A DNA stretch of 55,746 bases from Microcoleus sp. bin48.metabat.b7b8b9.023 (GCF_013299185.1 NZ_JAAFKG010000052.1:1-55746), one strand, 5' to 3'; shown: positions 42,464-51,550, counted from the first letter of the stretch. A program made the numbers and translations. The notes: generated from the letters alone by a model not told the origin.

Positions 42464-45400
42464 CTACTTTTGCTGCTGTGTATCAATAGTCCCCAAGTCT
42501 GCTAAAGCTTGAGCAAAATCAGGTTTAACTTCTAGAGCGCGACTGTAGCAATTCTTTGCCTCATCCAGTTTACCTTGAGTTTGGAACACATTCCCCAAAG
42601 TCTTGTAAGCCTGAGCAAATGTGGGTTCAATATCCAGAGCTTGCTTGCAGGCACTAATGGCATCATCGAGTCTACCTTCAGCCAAATAAGATTCGGCCAA
42701 TTGGTAGAGGTGTATCGCAGAATTTTGATTGGGAAGTGGCTCAGACTCCTGTGATTTGACTTCCCTTCTCAACTCCTTTACTACTTTATTCACTTCGCCG
42801 TCAAGGATTTTCCAATCAAAATCATAGTCACAGTGAGCCCAGTGCGAAGCATCCAAATCCACAATGCAGTCAACGGGTATAAAGCTCGGCGGTACAGCAT
42901 TTTCTCGGACATTTGCCCACCACTCCGAACTTTCAGAATGTACACTATTCCCGTGGGCCACCCCAGGCTTATTAGCAAGCCACGTTACTAAAGTAAGTCC
43001 AGAACCGATTACCACTATGTAAACATCTATAGCATGAGCCCAGACAATTGTTTCATGAATAGCACAGTCCAGGGCATTATAATGCTTCACCGTAGGCGGC
43101 ACCCGAGATAAAATTTGCTCCACTGTATTTTTTTCAGTGGAAAAACCATCAAACACAAGCGCCAGATTTGGATATTTTTTGGACAGGTTATTGATTATAT
43201 TTGCATATCCTTCTACCTGAGACCTCCATACTTTATTGTGACTGCGAATATTAATCCACAGCAGGGGAAAATGTGTCTTCGCTTTTTCCACTTCTTGTAA
43301 AAAACTTTGAGAACACTTCTTGAGCGAAGCTTCGTATAGGCGGTTGGCCAGTTTTTCTTTGACAACCATCTCAGTTAATCTGACTGCCATGTACTGATTG
43401 TCCAAAATGGTTTTGAATAGACTCCACCTATCCGCAATCCGCACAATATCATTTGCTGGAATTTCTGGAAAAATATCGCCTACTTCTAAAAAATTACAAT
43501 TTCTAATTAAGTATTTATCTACTTTAGGCAACGTTCCATTTTCAGATAAATGTTGAATCCCACTAAGGTCGTTCCAAAAATAGTGTCCTAAGTTGTCTAG
43601 CCAACCAACAACAGCAGCTACCTCTTTTTTGCTTTCATTTGATGAGATATAAGATTTGAATTCTCGCCAAAAACTAACGGCACCGCTCTTCAACTCATTA
43701 ACAACCTCCGGGTAATCCGTCGAAAGAGGATCGTTATAGAACCTGACAATTAGTTCCAATTTTGGGAAATATACGCCAAGTCTGACCGCGTGATGACAGC
43801 CAAACATCAAATAAAATGTTTCATCACCTGCGAAACGATAAACACCTGTTGGCAGAAAATTGAATAGCTGAACGTAGAATGATTGATTTGACCTTAGTAT
43901 CTTGCCAGTTACCGGACAAATTGAATAGATATAACCTGTATCTACTATACGTTGCTGGTAATCGACTCCTAAAAAAGTCTTTGTGACTTTTGGCGATAAG
44001 TCCGTTGTTGTAGCCTCGCCAAAACAGTTGATGTAGATTGATTGCAGTGCTGCACTGTCTTGTTTCATTAATTCCAGATAGGTTAAAGACAATCCAGCAT
44101 TTTCAAGGTATATTCTATCATCATCAGTTAAAGATTCCAATATGATAATTTTGTATGGGCAAGTCTTGCTAAAATATTGATAAGCCGTTTCTGGTTCGAT
44201 CGGTGTTTGGTAATAAGGGTTGGTTTCGTCCAGCGGACTTAGTTGATTTAATCCCTTCCATATCTGCTCGTAGATTTCCCCGGCACTCGGTTGTTTCTGC
44301 GGTGCTTTCTGAAAACAAGCTACAGCTTCATCGAGCCGACCTTGTTCTGCATGGCGGATAGCTAAGTTGTGATAAGCTCTAGCCAGGAGTACCTGCAATT
44401 CTGAATAAGCTTGTGTCTGATCGGGCTGGATTTCTAAAGCTTTTTGATAGCAAGAAAGTGCCGAATCTAGTTGATTTTCGTCCAGTGCGAGCAGCATCCC
44501 TAAATTGAAGTAGTCTGTTCCTTGCGATCGCTTGGATACAGCGTGTTGGTAAGCAGCGATCGCACCCTCTTTATAATCATCGTTAAACTCAGCAGCACGA
44601 CTGCAAGCTGCCAGAGCTTTATCTAGTTTGTCTGCTTCTTGCAAGAGAGTATTGCCTAAATTAAAGTAGTAAGAAGCTGCGGACTTTTCCCTAGGCTGGT
44701 ATACTAAACGCAGTTCTATAAAATTCAAGGAAAAAGTTACCCCAGTTGCCAAAAACCTAAATTCTGTCTGCTTGGCATCTATTAACTCTACAAAAAAATC
44801 AAGTTGCTTCTCGCTGGTACAAACATCAGTTTTATACCAAACACAATTTCCTGCTTCTGTCACTACGTCAAATTTGAATCCGACCGTTTCTGAATTTTGT
44901 ATTCCTTGTCTATCACTTAACTCAGGAAACTCAAAGCCAACAGAAACTCGGTACAACCCGTCAGGAAAGCTGATGTAAGGCCCGTAAAATACAAAACCTT
45001 CATTCCCTGCCATACTCGTAATCTGAGGCAGACATTCTTTCGTAATTCTTTGCCCATAAATGATATTTAACTGCTCTGGTTCTATTCGGAAAGATGTTAT
45101 TGTTGCTAAGCTATCTAAAAAACACTTTTGAGAAAAGTCGGGTTTAAGTTTAAGAATATGGCGCCAAGCTGTGATCGCGCCTTCCAAATCACCCTGTTTT
45201 CCCAAACTTTCACCTAATTTGCAGTAAAACTCCCAATCGGGATAAAGTTCAATTGCACGGCGGTAGGCAACACTTGCTTCCTCCCACTTTTCCTCAGAAT
45301 AGTGGACTTCTGCCAGTTGCCAATGACCCATAGCCTCGTCACGGTTCCTTGCTATAATCCTTTGATGTTGAGCCAGCAGTTGCTCTTCTTTACCACTATG

Positions 45401-46174
45401 AATATTAAACCAAATTTCTTCACTGCTTTTTAGATTGTCAATTAAAAAACTTTTTTCTATTTGGTAATTTTTTCTGGGAGGTTCAACGACTAATACCTCC
45501 ATTTCTTGAGCTGTCTGGAAATCTTTAAAATACGAAGTGACTAGCTCATTATCTTGAAAAATATTTTTTTTCAGCCAATTTTCTTTTTGTATAAGATCGC
45601 TAGCACAACCTTTCGGATAAGGGCGGTGTTTTACTTGTGTTACTTTTACAGGGTTGAACTGCCAAACTTTTTCGTGATAACAAACACCAGCCATATGTAT
45701 TAAAATTAGCTGCGACAAAACCCATGATTCCTCATCAAATTTTTCCAGATAAGGCAACAAAACGTTGTCAGCCACTACATCGCGATGAAAAGCATTGAAT
45801 ACCGCATCAAAGGCATACACTATTTGTACTTCCACAGAATCGTCAGATTTTGTAGGATAAAATGTTACTTTGGGCGTTGCTATCCCAGGCTGATATTCGA
45901 GCAATAATGATTCAAAAATTCTCCAATCACCCGCAATAAATTCAATATCATCATCTAGAAAAATGTAATATAAATAATCCCCCTCTAATTGTTTCGCTGC
46001 TTCTAGCAGTTTATTTCTGCCTTGCGTCCAGGTGCTATTAGGAAAATAAATATCTCCCGGTCTCGGATGTTTCCAAGACAAATACAATACATCTGCATTT
46101 TGATGATTAATGTTACTGTAATGAGATGGTAATTCTCCATCAGTTTGAACTAAATACAAAAACTTCTTACTCAT
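42464..46174 (-). CDS. GT-like/TPR/beta-sandwich/GT-like fusion protein, 3' truncated
   Basis: A 1236-residue protein. Residues 1-230: GT-A-like domain (YIFLDDDIEFIAGDW). About 255-350: TPRs. About 365-495: beta-rich segment, probably carbohydrate-binding-like (GFVFYGPYISFPDGLYRVSV, FRFLATGVTFSLNFIELRL). About 500-640: TPRs. About 640-670: linker APQKQPSAGEIYEQIWKGLN. About 700-1135: the large unnamed domain shared with the gene at 24353-28231 (TGYIYSICPVTGKILRSNQS, LGHYFWNDLSG, LWINIRSHNKVWRSQVEGYA, LVFDGF, IVWAHAIDVYI, GSGLTLVTWLANKPGV). About 1150-1236: TPRs cut off mid-unit. The original 3' end is lost by a nonsense codon and frameshift. ATG at 46174, last gene of its minus-strand run. 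Catalytic parts are intact. Confidence 0.88.
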   Translation of the reverse strand: MSKKFLYLVQTDGELPSHYSNINHQNADVLYLSWKHPRPGDIYFPNSTWTQGRNKLLEAAKQLEGDYLYYIFLDDDIEFIAGDWRIFESLLLEYQPGIATPKVTFYPTKSDDSVEVQIVYAFDAVFNAFHRDVVADNVLLPYLEKFDEESWVLSQLILIHMAGVCYHEKVWQFNPVKVTQVKHRPYPKGCASDLIQKENWLKKNIFQDNELVTSYFKDFQTAQEMEVLVVEPPRKNYQIEKSFLIDNLKSSEEIWFNIHSGKEEQLLAQHQRIIARNRDEAMGHWQLAEVHYSEEKWEEASVAYRRAIELYPDWEFYCKLGESLGKQGDLEGAITAWRHILKLKPDFSQKCFLDSLATITSFRIEPEQLNIIYGQRITKECLPQITSMAGNEGFVFYGPYISFPDGLYRVSVGFEFPELSDRQGIQNSETVGFKFDVVTEAGNCVWYKTDVCTSEKQLDFFVELIDAKQTEFRFLATGVTFSLNFIELRLVYQPREKSAASYYFNLGNTLLQEADKLDKALAACSRAAEFNDDYKEGAIAAYQHAVSKRSQGTDYFNLGMLLALDENQLDSALSCYQKALEIQPDQTQAYSELQVLLARAYHNLAIRHAEQGRLDEAVACFQKAPQKQPSAGEIYEQIWKGLNQLSPLDETNPYYQTPIEPETAYQYFSKTCPYKIIILESLTDDDRIYLENAGLSLTYLELMKQDSAALQSIYINCFGEATTTDLSPKVTKTFLGVDYQQRIVDTGYIYSICPVTGKILRSNQSFYVQLFNFLPTGVYRFAGDETFYLMFGCHHAVRLGVYFPKLELIVRFYNDPLSTDYPEVVNELKSGAVSFWREFKSYISSNESKKEVAAVVGWLDNLGHYFWNDLSGIQHLSENGTLPKVDKYLIRNCNFLEVGDIFPEIPANDIVRIADRWSLFKTILDNQYMAVRLTEMVVKEKLANRLYEASLKKCSQSFLQEVEKAKTHFPLLWINIRSHNKVWRSQVEGYANIINNLSKKYPNLALVFDGFSTEKNTVEQILSRVPPTVKHYNALDCAIHETIVWAHAIDVYIVVIGSGLTLVTWLANKPGVAHGNSVHSESSEWWANVRENAVPPSFIPVDCIVDLDASHWAHCDYDFDWKILDGEVNKVVKELRREVKSQESEPLPNQNSAIHLYQLAESYLAEGRLDDAISACKQALDIEPTFAQAYKTLGNVFQTQGKLDEAKNCYSRALEVKPDFAQALADLGTIDTQQQK

Positions 46175-46272
46175 TTTTTTCGATGGTTGATTTATTTAAT
46201 AATATTTGAGATTAAAGGTTGAGCCACTGTGCAGTCAATCACTGCATTGAGTAGATTTTTTACAGCTAAGGA

Positions 46273-47268
46273 CTACCAATATTTTTTGATTTCCTTAATC
46301 CACAATTCACACAGACGAACCTCTATCTCGCTTAGGAAATTATTTTGATTTAGATAGGCATACATCTCTATCATTAATTGACAAGCATCGCTACTATCAC
46401 TTGTAAAATTCTCAAGTAAGTCAATTAAAGTGTGAACCTGAGTATACAAAGGAATTTCATCACTAAAATCTTTCATCAGGTTGTGTTCATTTCTCAACTG
46501 GTATACAGAAGGTGAGAGAAATAGAACACTGGAGTCTATGCACCATAAAAGTCTCTGAGCAATGTAGCTTTTCCAAATATCGGTAACACGACTGCTCACA
46601 CCAATAGGCAGTAACAAGAGAGGAAAAGCTTGCTTGTAAAACAAAGTGTTCTGCGTATTGAAAGGACTGTAACATCCGGGCGACAGTGACAACTTCTTCT
46701 CCGGTTGAAACTTAATATTTTCATCACCAACAGTCAAACGATAGATAGCATCCACATCCGGATCTAAGTCTGCCAGCCCTTGCTGGATGTAGCAAGTAAC
46801 CTCTTTCTCTGTTGTCAAATTTTCATCGACAAAACTATTCACTTTGTCAAGGGGCAAGCCTCTCGGCCATATTTTTTCATTAGTAAAGTAAGAATAGACA
46901 TTAACTGCACCTTTAACGTCTAACGCTGGAGTCTTCACCAGTGAAGGAAGGAAATTGGGGTACTTATCGTCATAGGGAATATTGTCGTCGTCTGTTTCCG
47001 CGATCGCTTCTGCACCCAAACGCATAGCATATAAGTATCCTAAATTCTTGCGGGAGTAATGATTCATAGGAATCAAAGACGCTAGCTCCCCAAAATCTTC
47101 GCATTGCTGCTCTACATTAAAGTAGTCAGCTCCCGGCAACTCAAAATCTCTAGGAGTTTTTTTATCTCCAACTACAATAATTTTCCACCCTAAATCTACC
47201 AAAATATCTCTATATTTGAACAAAGCCGCAGTTGGTTTATTGATTGTTGTTATAATTAATGATTTCAC
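46273..47268 (-). CDS. STELLO/DUF288-type glycosyltransferase-like protein
   Basis: A 331-residue protein. The N-terminal KSLIITTINKPTAALFKY, the IIVVGDKKTP strand and the acidic ETDDDNIPYD (DxD-like, sugar-nucleotide and metal site) match the DUF288/STELLO family. In plants STELLO proteins sit with cellulose synthase in the Golgi; bacterial members are uncharacterised but found in glycan loci. No membrane segment is seen, so it should be cytosolic. It lies 162 bp downstream of the retropepsin-like gene and 98 bp upstream of the GT-TPR fusion gene on the same strand. ATG at 47268. Confidence 0.83.
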   Translation of the reverse strand: MKSLIITTINKPTAALFKYRDILVDLGWKIIVVGDKKTPRDFELPGADYFNVEQQCEDFGELASLIPMNHYSRKNLGYLYAMRLGAEAIAETDDDNIPYDDKYPNFLPSLVKTPALDVKGAVNVYSYFTNEKIWPRGLPLDKVNSFVDENLTTEKEVTCYIQQGLADLDPDVDAIYRLTVGDENIKFQPEKKLSLSPGCYSPFNTQNTLFYKQAFPLLLLPIGVSSRVTDIWKSYIAQRLLWCIDSSVLFLSPSVYQLRNEHNLMKDFSDEIPLYTQVHTLIDLLENFTSDSSDACQLMIEMYAYLNQNNFLSEIEVRLCELWIKEIKKYW

Positions 47269-47430
47269 GGATCAAACCTCAAATTTTTATAGAAGTGAAA
47301 CAATACCGAGCTGAACGCAGAGGATTCTCTACCCTATGTTCTGTGTATTAATACTCTGGTGTCAACCGGGATATTATCACATAATACCAGCACACGCAAA
47401 CAAATTGTAATTTTATTGTCCAGCAACTTT

Positions 47431-48054
47431 TCAATCCGATGGTTGCGGTGTACGCCACTTAAAAACAATAATCTCCTCAGCCTGTTTAAATTCTATATCA
47501 AACAAATCAAAAACTACCTCCCTCCCTAAAAGAATCTCGTCACAAAAATCAGTTTGCGCCCAAGCTACAGGCGCAGTAAAAGTATGACCATCCAGCTCTA
47601 TTTCAATATCTCGCAACAGATATTCAATACTACCGCCAACTCCCTCTGCTTTACTGATACTCTCCCCAGCAGTTCTACTACAACCCAAATCTTCACCAAG
47701 CTGCTTAGTGATTAAACTCAATTCGGCTCCAGAATCCACCAGCATTTCGACTCTTTCGGAATTCTGAACTTTTAGATGCAATTCATATCTGGGCTGCCAA
47801 TCGTGAGATTTTAATGACCTCATCCTGACAGGATAGAACTTAACTGGTTCAACAAACTCGCTTTCATATATGCGACCTATGACATAACCCAATTTAGGTG
47901 TATCAGCCGGAATCCCGTCCTTCATCTTGCGATAATCCCGATCGCAACTAATCACACCTTCGTTAGTATAAGCGATCCACTGACCCCGATATTTTTTCAA
48001 TTCACGGCGATTAGCCTTATACCACTCCTTAGCCGTTGCATATTCTGCCGCCAT
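47431..48054 (-). CDS. Retropepsin-like aspartic protease
   Basis: A 207-residue protein. The first 60 residues resemble DUF5678 (EWYKANRRELKKYRGQWIAY), a small domain common in cyanobacteria. A retroviral-type aspartic protease domain follows (about 90-200): VDSGAELSLITKQL with catalytic Asp107, and ILLGREVVFDLF with the hydrophobic-hydrophobic-Gly motif. Such proteases act as homodimers. The gene starts 22 bp after the end of gmd on the same strand. No target is evident. It may process a protein of the island or be unrelated. ATG at 48054. Confidence 0.83.
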   Translation of the reverse strand: MAAEYATAKEWYKANRRELKKYRGQWIAYTNEGVISCDRDYRKMKDGIPADTPKLGYVIGRIYESEFVEPVKFYPVRMRSLKSHDWQPRYELHLKVQNSERVEMLVDSGAELSLITKQLGEDLGCSRTAGESISKAEGVGGSIEYLLRDIEIELDGHTFTAPVAWAQTDFCDEILLGREVVFDLFDIEFKQAEEIIVFKWRTPQPSD

Positions 48055-48076
48055 ATTTTCACCCCATAATTTTCCC

Positions 48077-49030
48077 TCAAACCATCCTCGCCTCCACCAT
48101 CATCCGCACGACATCGGGCATTTTATACTTCGCCTCCCAGCCCAACTTTTCCTTTGCCTTAGCCGGATTACCCATTCCAAGTGCAATCTCCGTCGGTCTG
48201 TAGAGACTCGCATCAGTTACCAAATGTTCCCGCCAATCCAAACCAGCAGAAACAAAAGCTGTCTGCACAAACTCTTCCAAAGGATAACTTGCACCAGTAG
48301 CAATTACATAATCATCCGGTTCAGACTGCTGCAACATCAAATACATCGCCTCCACATATTCCGGCGCCCAACCCCAATCTCGCTGCACCGAAATGTTGCC
48401 TAAGTGGAGTTTTTCGGAACTACCCGCAGCAATTCGGCACACCACAGATACAATCTTTTGGGTGACGAACCTCTCCGGGCGCAGCGGTGACTCGTGATTG
48501 AACAAAATACCAGAACACGCAAACAAATTGTACGCTTCCCGATAATTTGCTACTTCCCAAAATGCTGTAGCCTTCGCCACTGCGTAAGGACTTCTGGGGC
48601 GAAAGGGCGTATTTTCATCGGCTGCACTACCTCCGGTATCCCCAAAACACTCGCTAGAACTGGCGTTGTAAAGTTTAATTTTACCCCCTGCAAACCGAAT
48701 TGCTTCTAACAGATTTAATGTACCTGTGGCAATACTTTCGAGGGTTTCTACGGGTTGTTCAAAAGACAGAGCGACGGAACTTTGACCCGCTAGATTGTAC
48801 ACTTCGTCGGGTGCAATTTTTGCCAATACTTGCAAGACGCTGCGAAAATCGTTGAGAGACATGGATTCTAGTTTTACTCTGTCCCGGATTCCCAAACGGG
48901 CAAGGTTTCCGAAACTAGACATTTGGGCGTCCCTAGAGGTGCCACAAACTTCATAACCTCGATCGAGCAACAGTTTAGCTAAATAAGCTCCATCTTGACC
49001 TGATATACCACAAATTAGCGCTTTTTTCAT
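48077..49030 (-). CDS. gmd: GDP-mannose 4,6-dehydratase
   Basis: A 318-residue extended short-chain dehydrogenase/reductase. The NADP-binding ALICGISGQDGAYLAKLLL, the Thr/Ser-Glu active-site region YNASSSECFG, the YxxxK pair in YAVAKATAFW and the late PTEIALGMGNPAKAKEKLGW are typical of Gmd. It converts GDP-mannose to GDP-4-keto-6-deoxymannose, the precursor of GDP-fucose, GDP-rhamnose or GDP-perosamine, in the cytosol. A TTG six codons upstream is possible, but ATG at 49030 (MKKALICGISG) fits the family. Slightly shorter than many Gmd proteins. No fcl, rmd or per partner lies within the window. It is the first gene of its minus-strand run. Confidence 0.92.
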   Translation of the reverse strand: MKKALICGISGQDGAYLAKLLLDRGYEVCGTSRDAQMSSFGNLARLGIRDRVKLESMSLNDFRSVLQVLAKIAPDEVYNLAGQSSVALSFEQPVETLESIATGTLNLLEAIRFAGGKIKLYNASSSECFGDTGGSAADENTPFRPRSPYAVAKATAFWEVANYREAYNLFACSGILFNHESPLRPERFVTQKIVSVVCRIAAGSSEKLHLGNISVQRDWGWAPEYVEAMYLMLQQSEPDDYVIATGASYPLEEFVQTAFVSAGLDWREHLVTDASLYRPTEIALGMGNPAKAKEKLGWEAKYKMPDVVRMMVEARMV

Positions 49031-49200
49031 ATAAATTTTTACAATCAAACTCTAGCTTAACGGTTGCTATTTTTCCCGTTATTTAACTTTTACCGTCAGA
49101 ATTTTTATTGTTTTTAGTATTTGGGATTTTTGCAGGACTTACCAGGGCGAGTTTAAGCGCTTACAGCAAACAAATTTTAGGACTTACGCCGGGGACTAAA

Positions 49201-49266
49201 GAAACCGGGTTTTTTACCTATATTAAGGGTTTGAACCAAATATTTTGGTAAAAAAACCCGGTTTCT
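49201..49266. repeat. GAAACCGGGTTTTTT palindrome
   Basis: GAAACCGGGTTTTTTACC (49201-49218) pairs with GGTAAAAAAACCCGGTTTC (about 49248-49266), a stem of about 18 bp. Same family as the three units at 9530-9794; it lies upstream of gmd and downstream of the GAPDH gene. Confidence 0.88.
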
Positions 49267-49300
49267 GCCCACCCGTGCGATATCGCGAAATCTGGCTTAT

Positions 49301-49402
49301 AGCCTAGGCCAGATCCCCCTAAATCCCCCTTAAGAAGGGGGACTTTGAGAAGAGTCCAGTTCTCCCCTTGGGAAGGGGGCTTAGGGGGGATCTGGGCCTA
49401 AG
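49301..49402. repeat. C-run/G-run long palindrome (CCAGATCCCCCTAA type)
   Basis: GCCTAGGCCAGATCCCCCTAA (49301 onward) pairs with TTAGGGGGGATCTGGGCC (ending 49398), with inner C-runs and G-runs also pairing. The element of about 100 bp can fold into one long hairpin, resembling non-autonomous palindromic elements widely dispersed in cyanobacteria. It would also terminate the GAPDH transcript. Confidence 0.85.
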
Positions 49403-49540
49403 CATCAGACAGTAGACCGATATTACTGTACTGGTTATTTTTACCAGAAAGAATTGGTTGAAAGCCGGAACCCGGAGCGGGAGAAATTAAAATCAGACTA
49501 TTCATTACTCCAATCCTCTTCCTTCTAGGTAGAGGTCGCT

Positions 49541-49585
49541 GTCAAACTGTCAACTGTCAACTGTCAACTGTCAACTGTCAACTGT
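49541..49585. repeat. Heptamer tandem repeat (TCAACTG)
   Basis: About six tandem copies of a 7-bp unit (CAACTGTCAACTGTCAACTG). It ends 20 bp before the stop of the GAPDH gene. Confidence 0.92.
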
Positions 49586-49605
49586 TGAACTTCTGCCTTC
49601 AGATA

Positions 49606-50625
49606 CTAGGCTTCCCACCGTTGGGCGACCAATTCAGCCAAGTCAACTACGCGCTGGCTGTAGCCCCATTCATTGTCGTACCAAGCCAAAACCTTTACCA
49701 TATCGCCGTCCATCACCAGCGTCAAGCTGGAATCCAGGATCGAAGAGGCATCATTTCCTCGATAGTCGCAAGAAACTAAAGGCAAATCGTTATACTCCAA
49801 AATCCCTTTCATGGAACCAGCAGCAGCTTCCTTAAACACTTGATTTACTTGCTCGGTAAAAGTCTTTTTCTCTACCTGAGCCACAAAATCAACTACCGAC
49901 ACATTGGGAGTCGGCACGCGCATGGCAATACCATTTAACTTACCCTTTAATTCTGGAATCACCAAAGCCACAGCTTGAGCAGCACCAGTAGAAGTAGGCA
50001 CAATATTCATTGCAGCCGCCCGCGCCCGCCGCAAGTCGCGGTGGCTGGCATCCAGCAAGCGTTGGTCGCCAGTATAGCTGTGAGTAGTGGTCATCATGCC
50101 TTTGATGATGCCAAAATTTTCGTGCAGCACCTTGAGTACAGGAGCCAGACAGTTAGTCGTACAGCTAGCATTGCTGATGACAGTGTAGTCACTGTGCTTG
50201 TAGTTGTGGTGGTTGACTCCCATTACATAGGTGCCAACTTCTGGGCCTTTGCCGGGAGCGGTAATTAGCACTTTTTTTGCACCGGCAGTGATATGCTTCG
50301 ATGCACCAGCCTGGTCAATAAAGACGCCAGTTGATTCAATAATTAGATCTACACCCCAATCCTTCCAAGGCAAGTTTAGGGGATTGCGATCGCTCACGCA
50401 TTTAACTGTCTTGCCGTTGAGAGTGATGGAATTTTCATCGGCGCTGATGTCCACGCCTTTTAATGTTCCCATCATGGAATCGTATCTCAGCAAGTGAGCA
50501 TTACTTCTGGGATCGGAAGTGTCATTAATAGCTACCAACTCTAGCTGGCTGTTTTCACGGCCCAGCCAGCAGCGCGCAAAACTGCGCCCAATACGCCCAA
50601 AACCATTGATCGCGACTCGAATCAC
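49606..50625 (-). CDS. gap2: Glyceraldehyde-3-phosphate dehydrogenase, Gap2 type
   Basis: A 339-residue NAD(P)-dependent enzyme of the Calvin cycle and gluconeogenesis that reduces 1,3-bisphosphoglycerate. The nucleotide-binding [15 protein letters not shown], the active site [12 protein letters not shown] (Cys about 155) and [20 protein letters not shown] are present. The segment [19 protein letters not shown] matches cyanobacterial Gap2 rather than Gap1. The start is GTG at 50625, supported by a strong AGGAGG seven bases upstream. It probably has its own promoter in the 214-bp gap to nadD, which lies upstream on the same strand. Confidence 0.95.
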   Translation of the reverse strand: MIRVAINGFGRIGRSFARCWLGRENSQLELVAINDTSDPRSNAHLLRYDSMMGTLKGVDISADENSITLNGKTVKCVSDRNPLNLPWKDWGVDLIIESTGVFIDQAGASKHITAGAKKVLITAPGKGPEVGTYVMGVNHHNYKHSDYTVISNASCTTNCLAPVLKVLHENFGIIKGMMTTTHSYTGDQRLLDASHRDLRRARAAAMNIVPTSTGAAQAVALVIPELKGKLNGIAMRVPTPNVSVVDFVAQVEKKTFTEQVNQVFKEAAAGSMKGILEYNDLPLVSCDYRGNDASSILDSSLTLVMDGDMVKVLAWYDNEWGYSQRVVDLAELVAQRWEA

Positions 50626-50839
50626 CTTAGTACCTCCTAACGATGGCAGCCCTTAGCTCAGGCTGAATTTTTGACAAAATTTAAGAATTGACTTATGAGA
50701 CAAGATCATATCGCAAAGGCTGATCCTTTCTAACTTTTCGTCTGTATTGAAAAAATCTGAAATTTTTGAGAAGGCAGAAATCGCAAGCCATAAGGCCTCC
50801 GGCTTTCAGTCCCTGGTTGCTGGTAAATTCGATCGCCCT

Positions 50840-51550
50840 TTACTGGTAAAGCTGATGGGCCGCAATATAACTCCCGACAACTTCCGGTACTAAGTCGCTC
50901 AGATCCCGATGTTCGGCCCAGCAGCGGCGGATGTGGCTCGACGAAATCTCGATCGCGCGCATCGACAGCACCTCCCAACAAATTTCCACATCTAGCAGAG
51001 CCATCTGTTCGGCAACTTTACAGCAAACAGCATTTGTCTCAACCTGCATCCTGTCGCCGGCATCAATGGACACATCCCTCAAACTATCGCCCCACTCAGA
51101 TGCTGCCCCTATGTCCCCGCTTTCTGCTGTCTGTGCACCTCCCTGACTCGGACGCGGGCCCACCAACCAGTGGCACAACCGCCCGATTTCCGCCGAGCGG
51201 TGCCATTTGGGAAGAGTTCTGAAAGCATCGCTGCCAATAATCCAGTACCACCGATCGCCTGGATACATTTTTTGCAAATACAGCAAAGTGTCGATCGCAA
51301 AAGAACTGCCCGAAGGATTTACCTCCAACGGCGCTAGTAGGAAGTCTGGGCGATCGCCCAGCGCCAGAGCGAGCATGGAGCGCCGCCGCTCAAAACTTGC
51401 CAAATCCGATCGCCACTTGTGAGGAGGAGCGCGATCGGGTACCCAAATCACTCGATCGAGATTAAACTGACTCGCAGCCACCTGGGCTACCAACAAGTGA
51501 CCCCAGTGCACCGGGTCAAAAGTACCCCCAAAAATCGCTATTTTCCCCAT
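50840..51550 (-). CDS. nadD: Nicotinate-nucleotide adenylyltransferase
   Basis: A 236-residue nucleotidyltransferase that adenylates nicotinate mononucleotide in NAD synthesis. The N-terminal IAIFGGTFDPVHWGHLLVAQ carries the GxFDPxHxGH signature, WYWIIGSDAF is the mid motif, and EISSSHIRR is the ISSTxIR motif. An insert of about 45 residues (around 145-190) between the mid region and the final motif lengthens the protein. A TTG three codons upstream is possible, but ATG at 51550 is preferred. There is a 214-bp gap before gap2. Confidence 0.9.
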   Translation of the reverse strand: MGKIAIFGGTFDPVHWGHLLVAQVAASQFNLDRVIWVPDRAPPHKWRSDLASFERRRSMLALALGDRPDFLLAPLEVNPSGSSFAIDTLLYLQKMYPGDRWYWIIGSDAFRTLPKWHRSAEIGRLCHWLVGPRPSQGGAQTAESGDIGAASEWGDSLRDVSIDAGDRMQVETNAVCCKVAEQMALLDVEICWEVLSMRAIEISSSHIRRCWAEHRDLSDLVPEVVGSYIAAHQLYQ

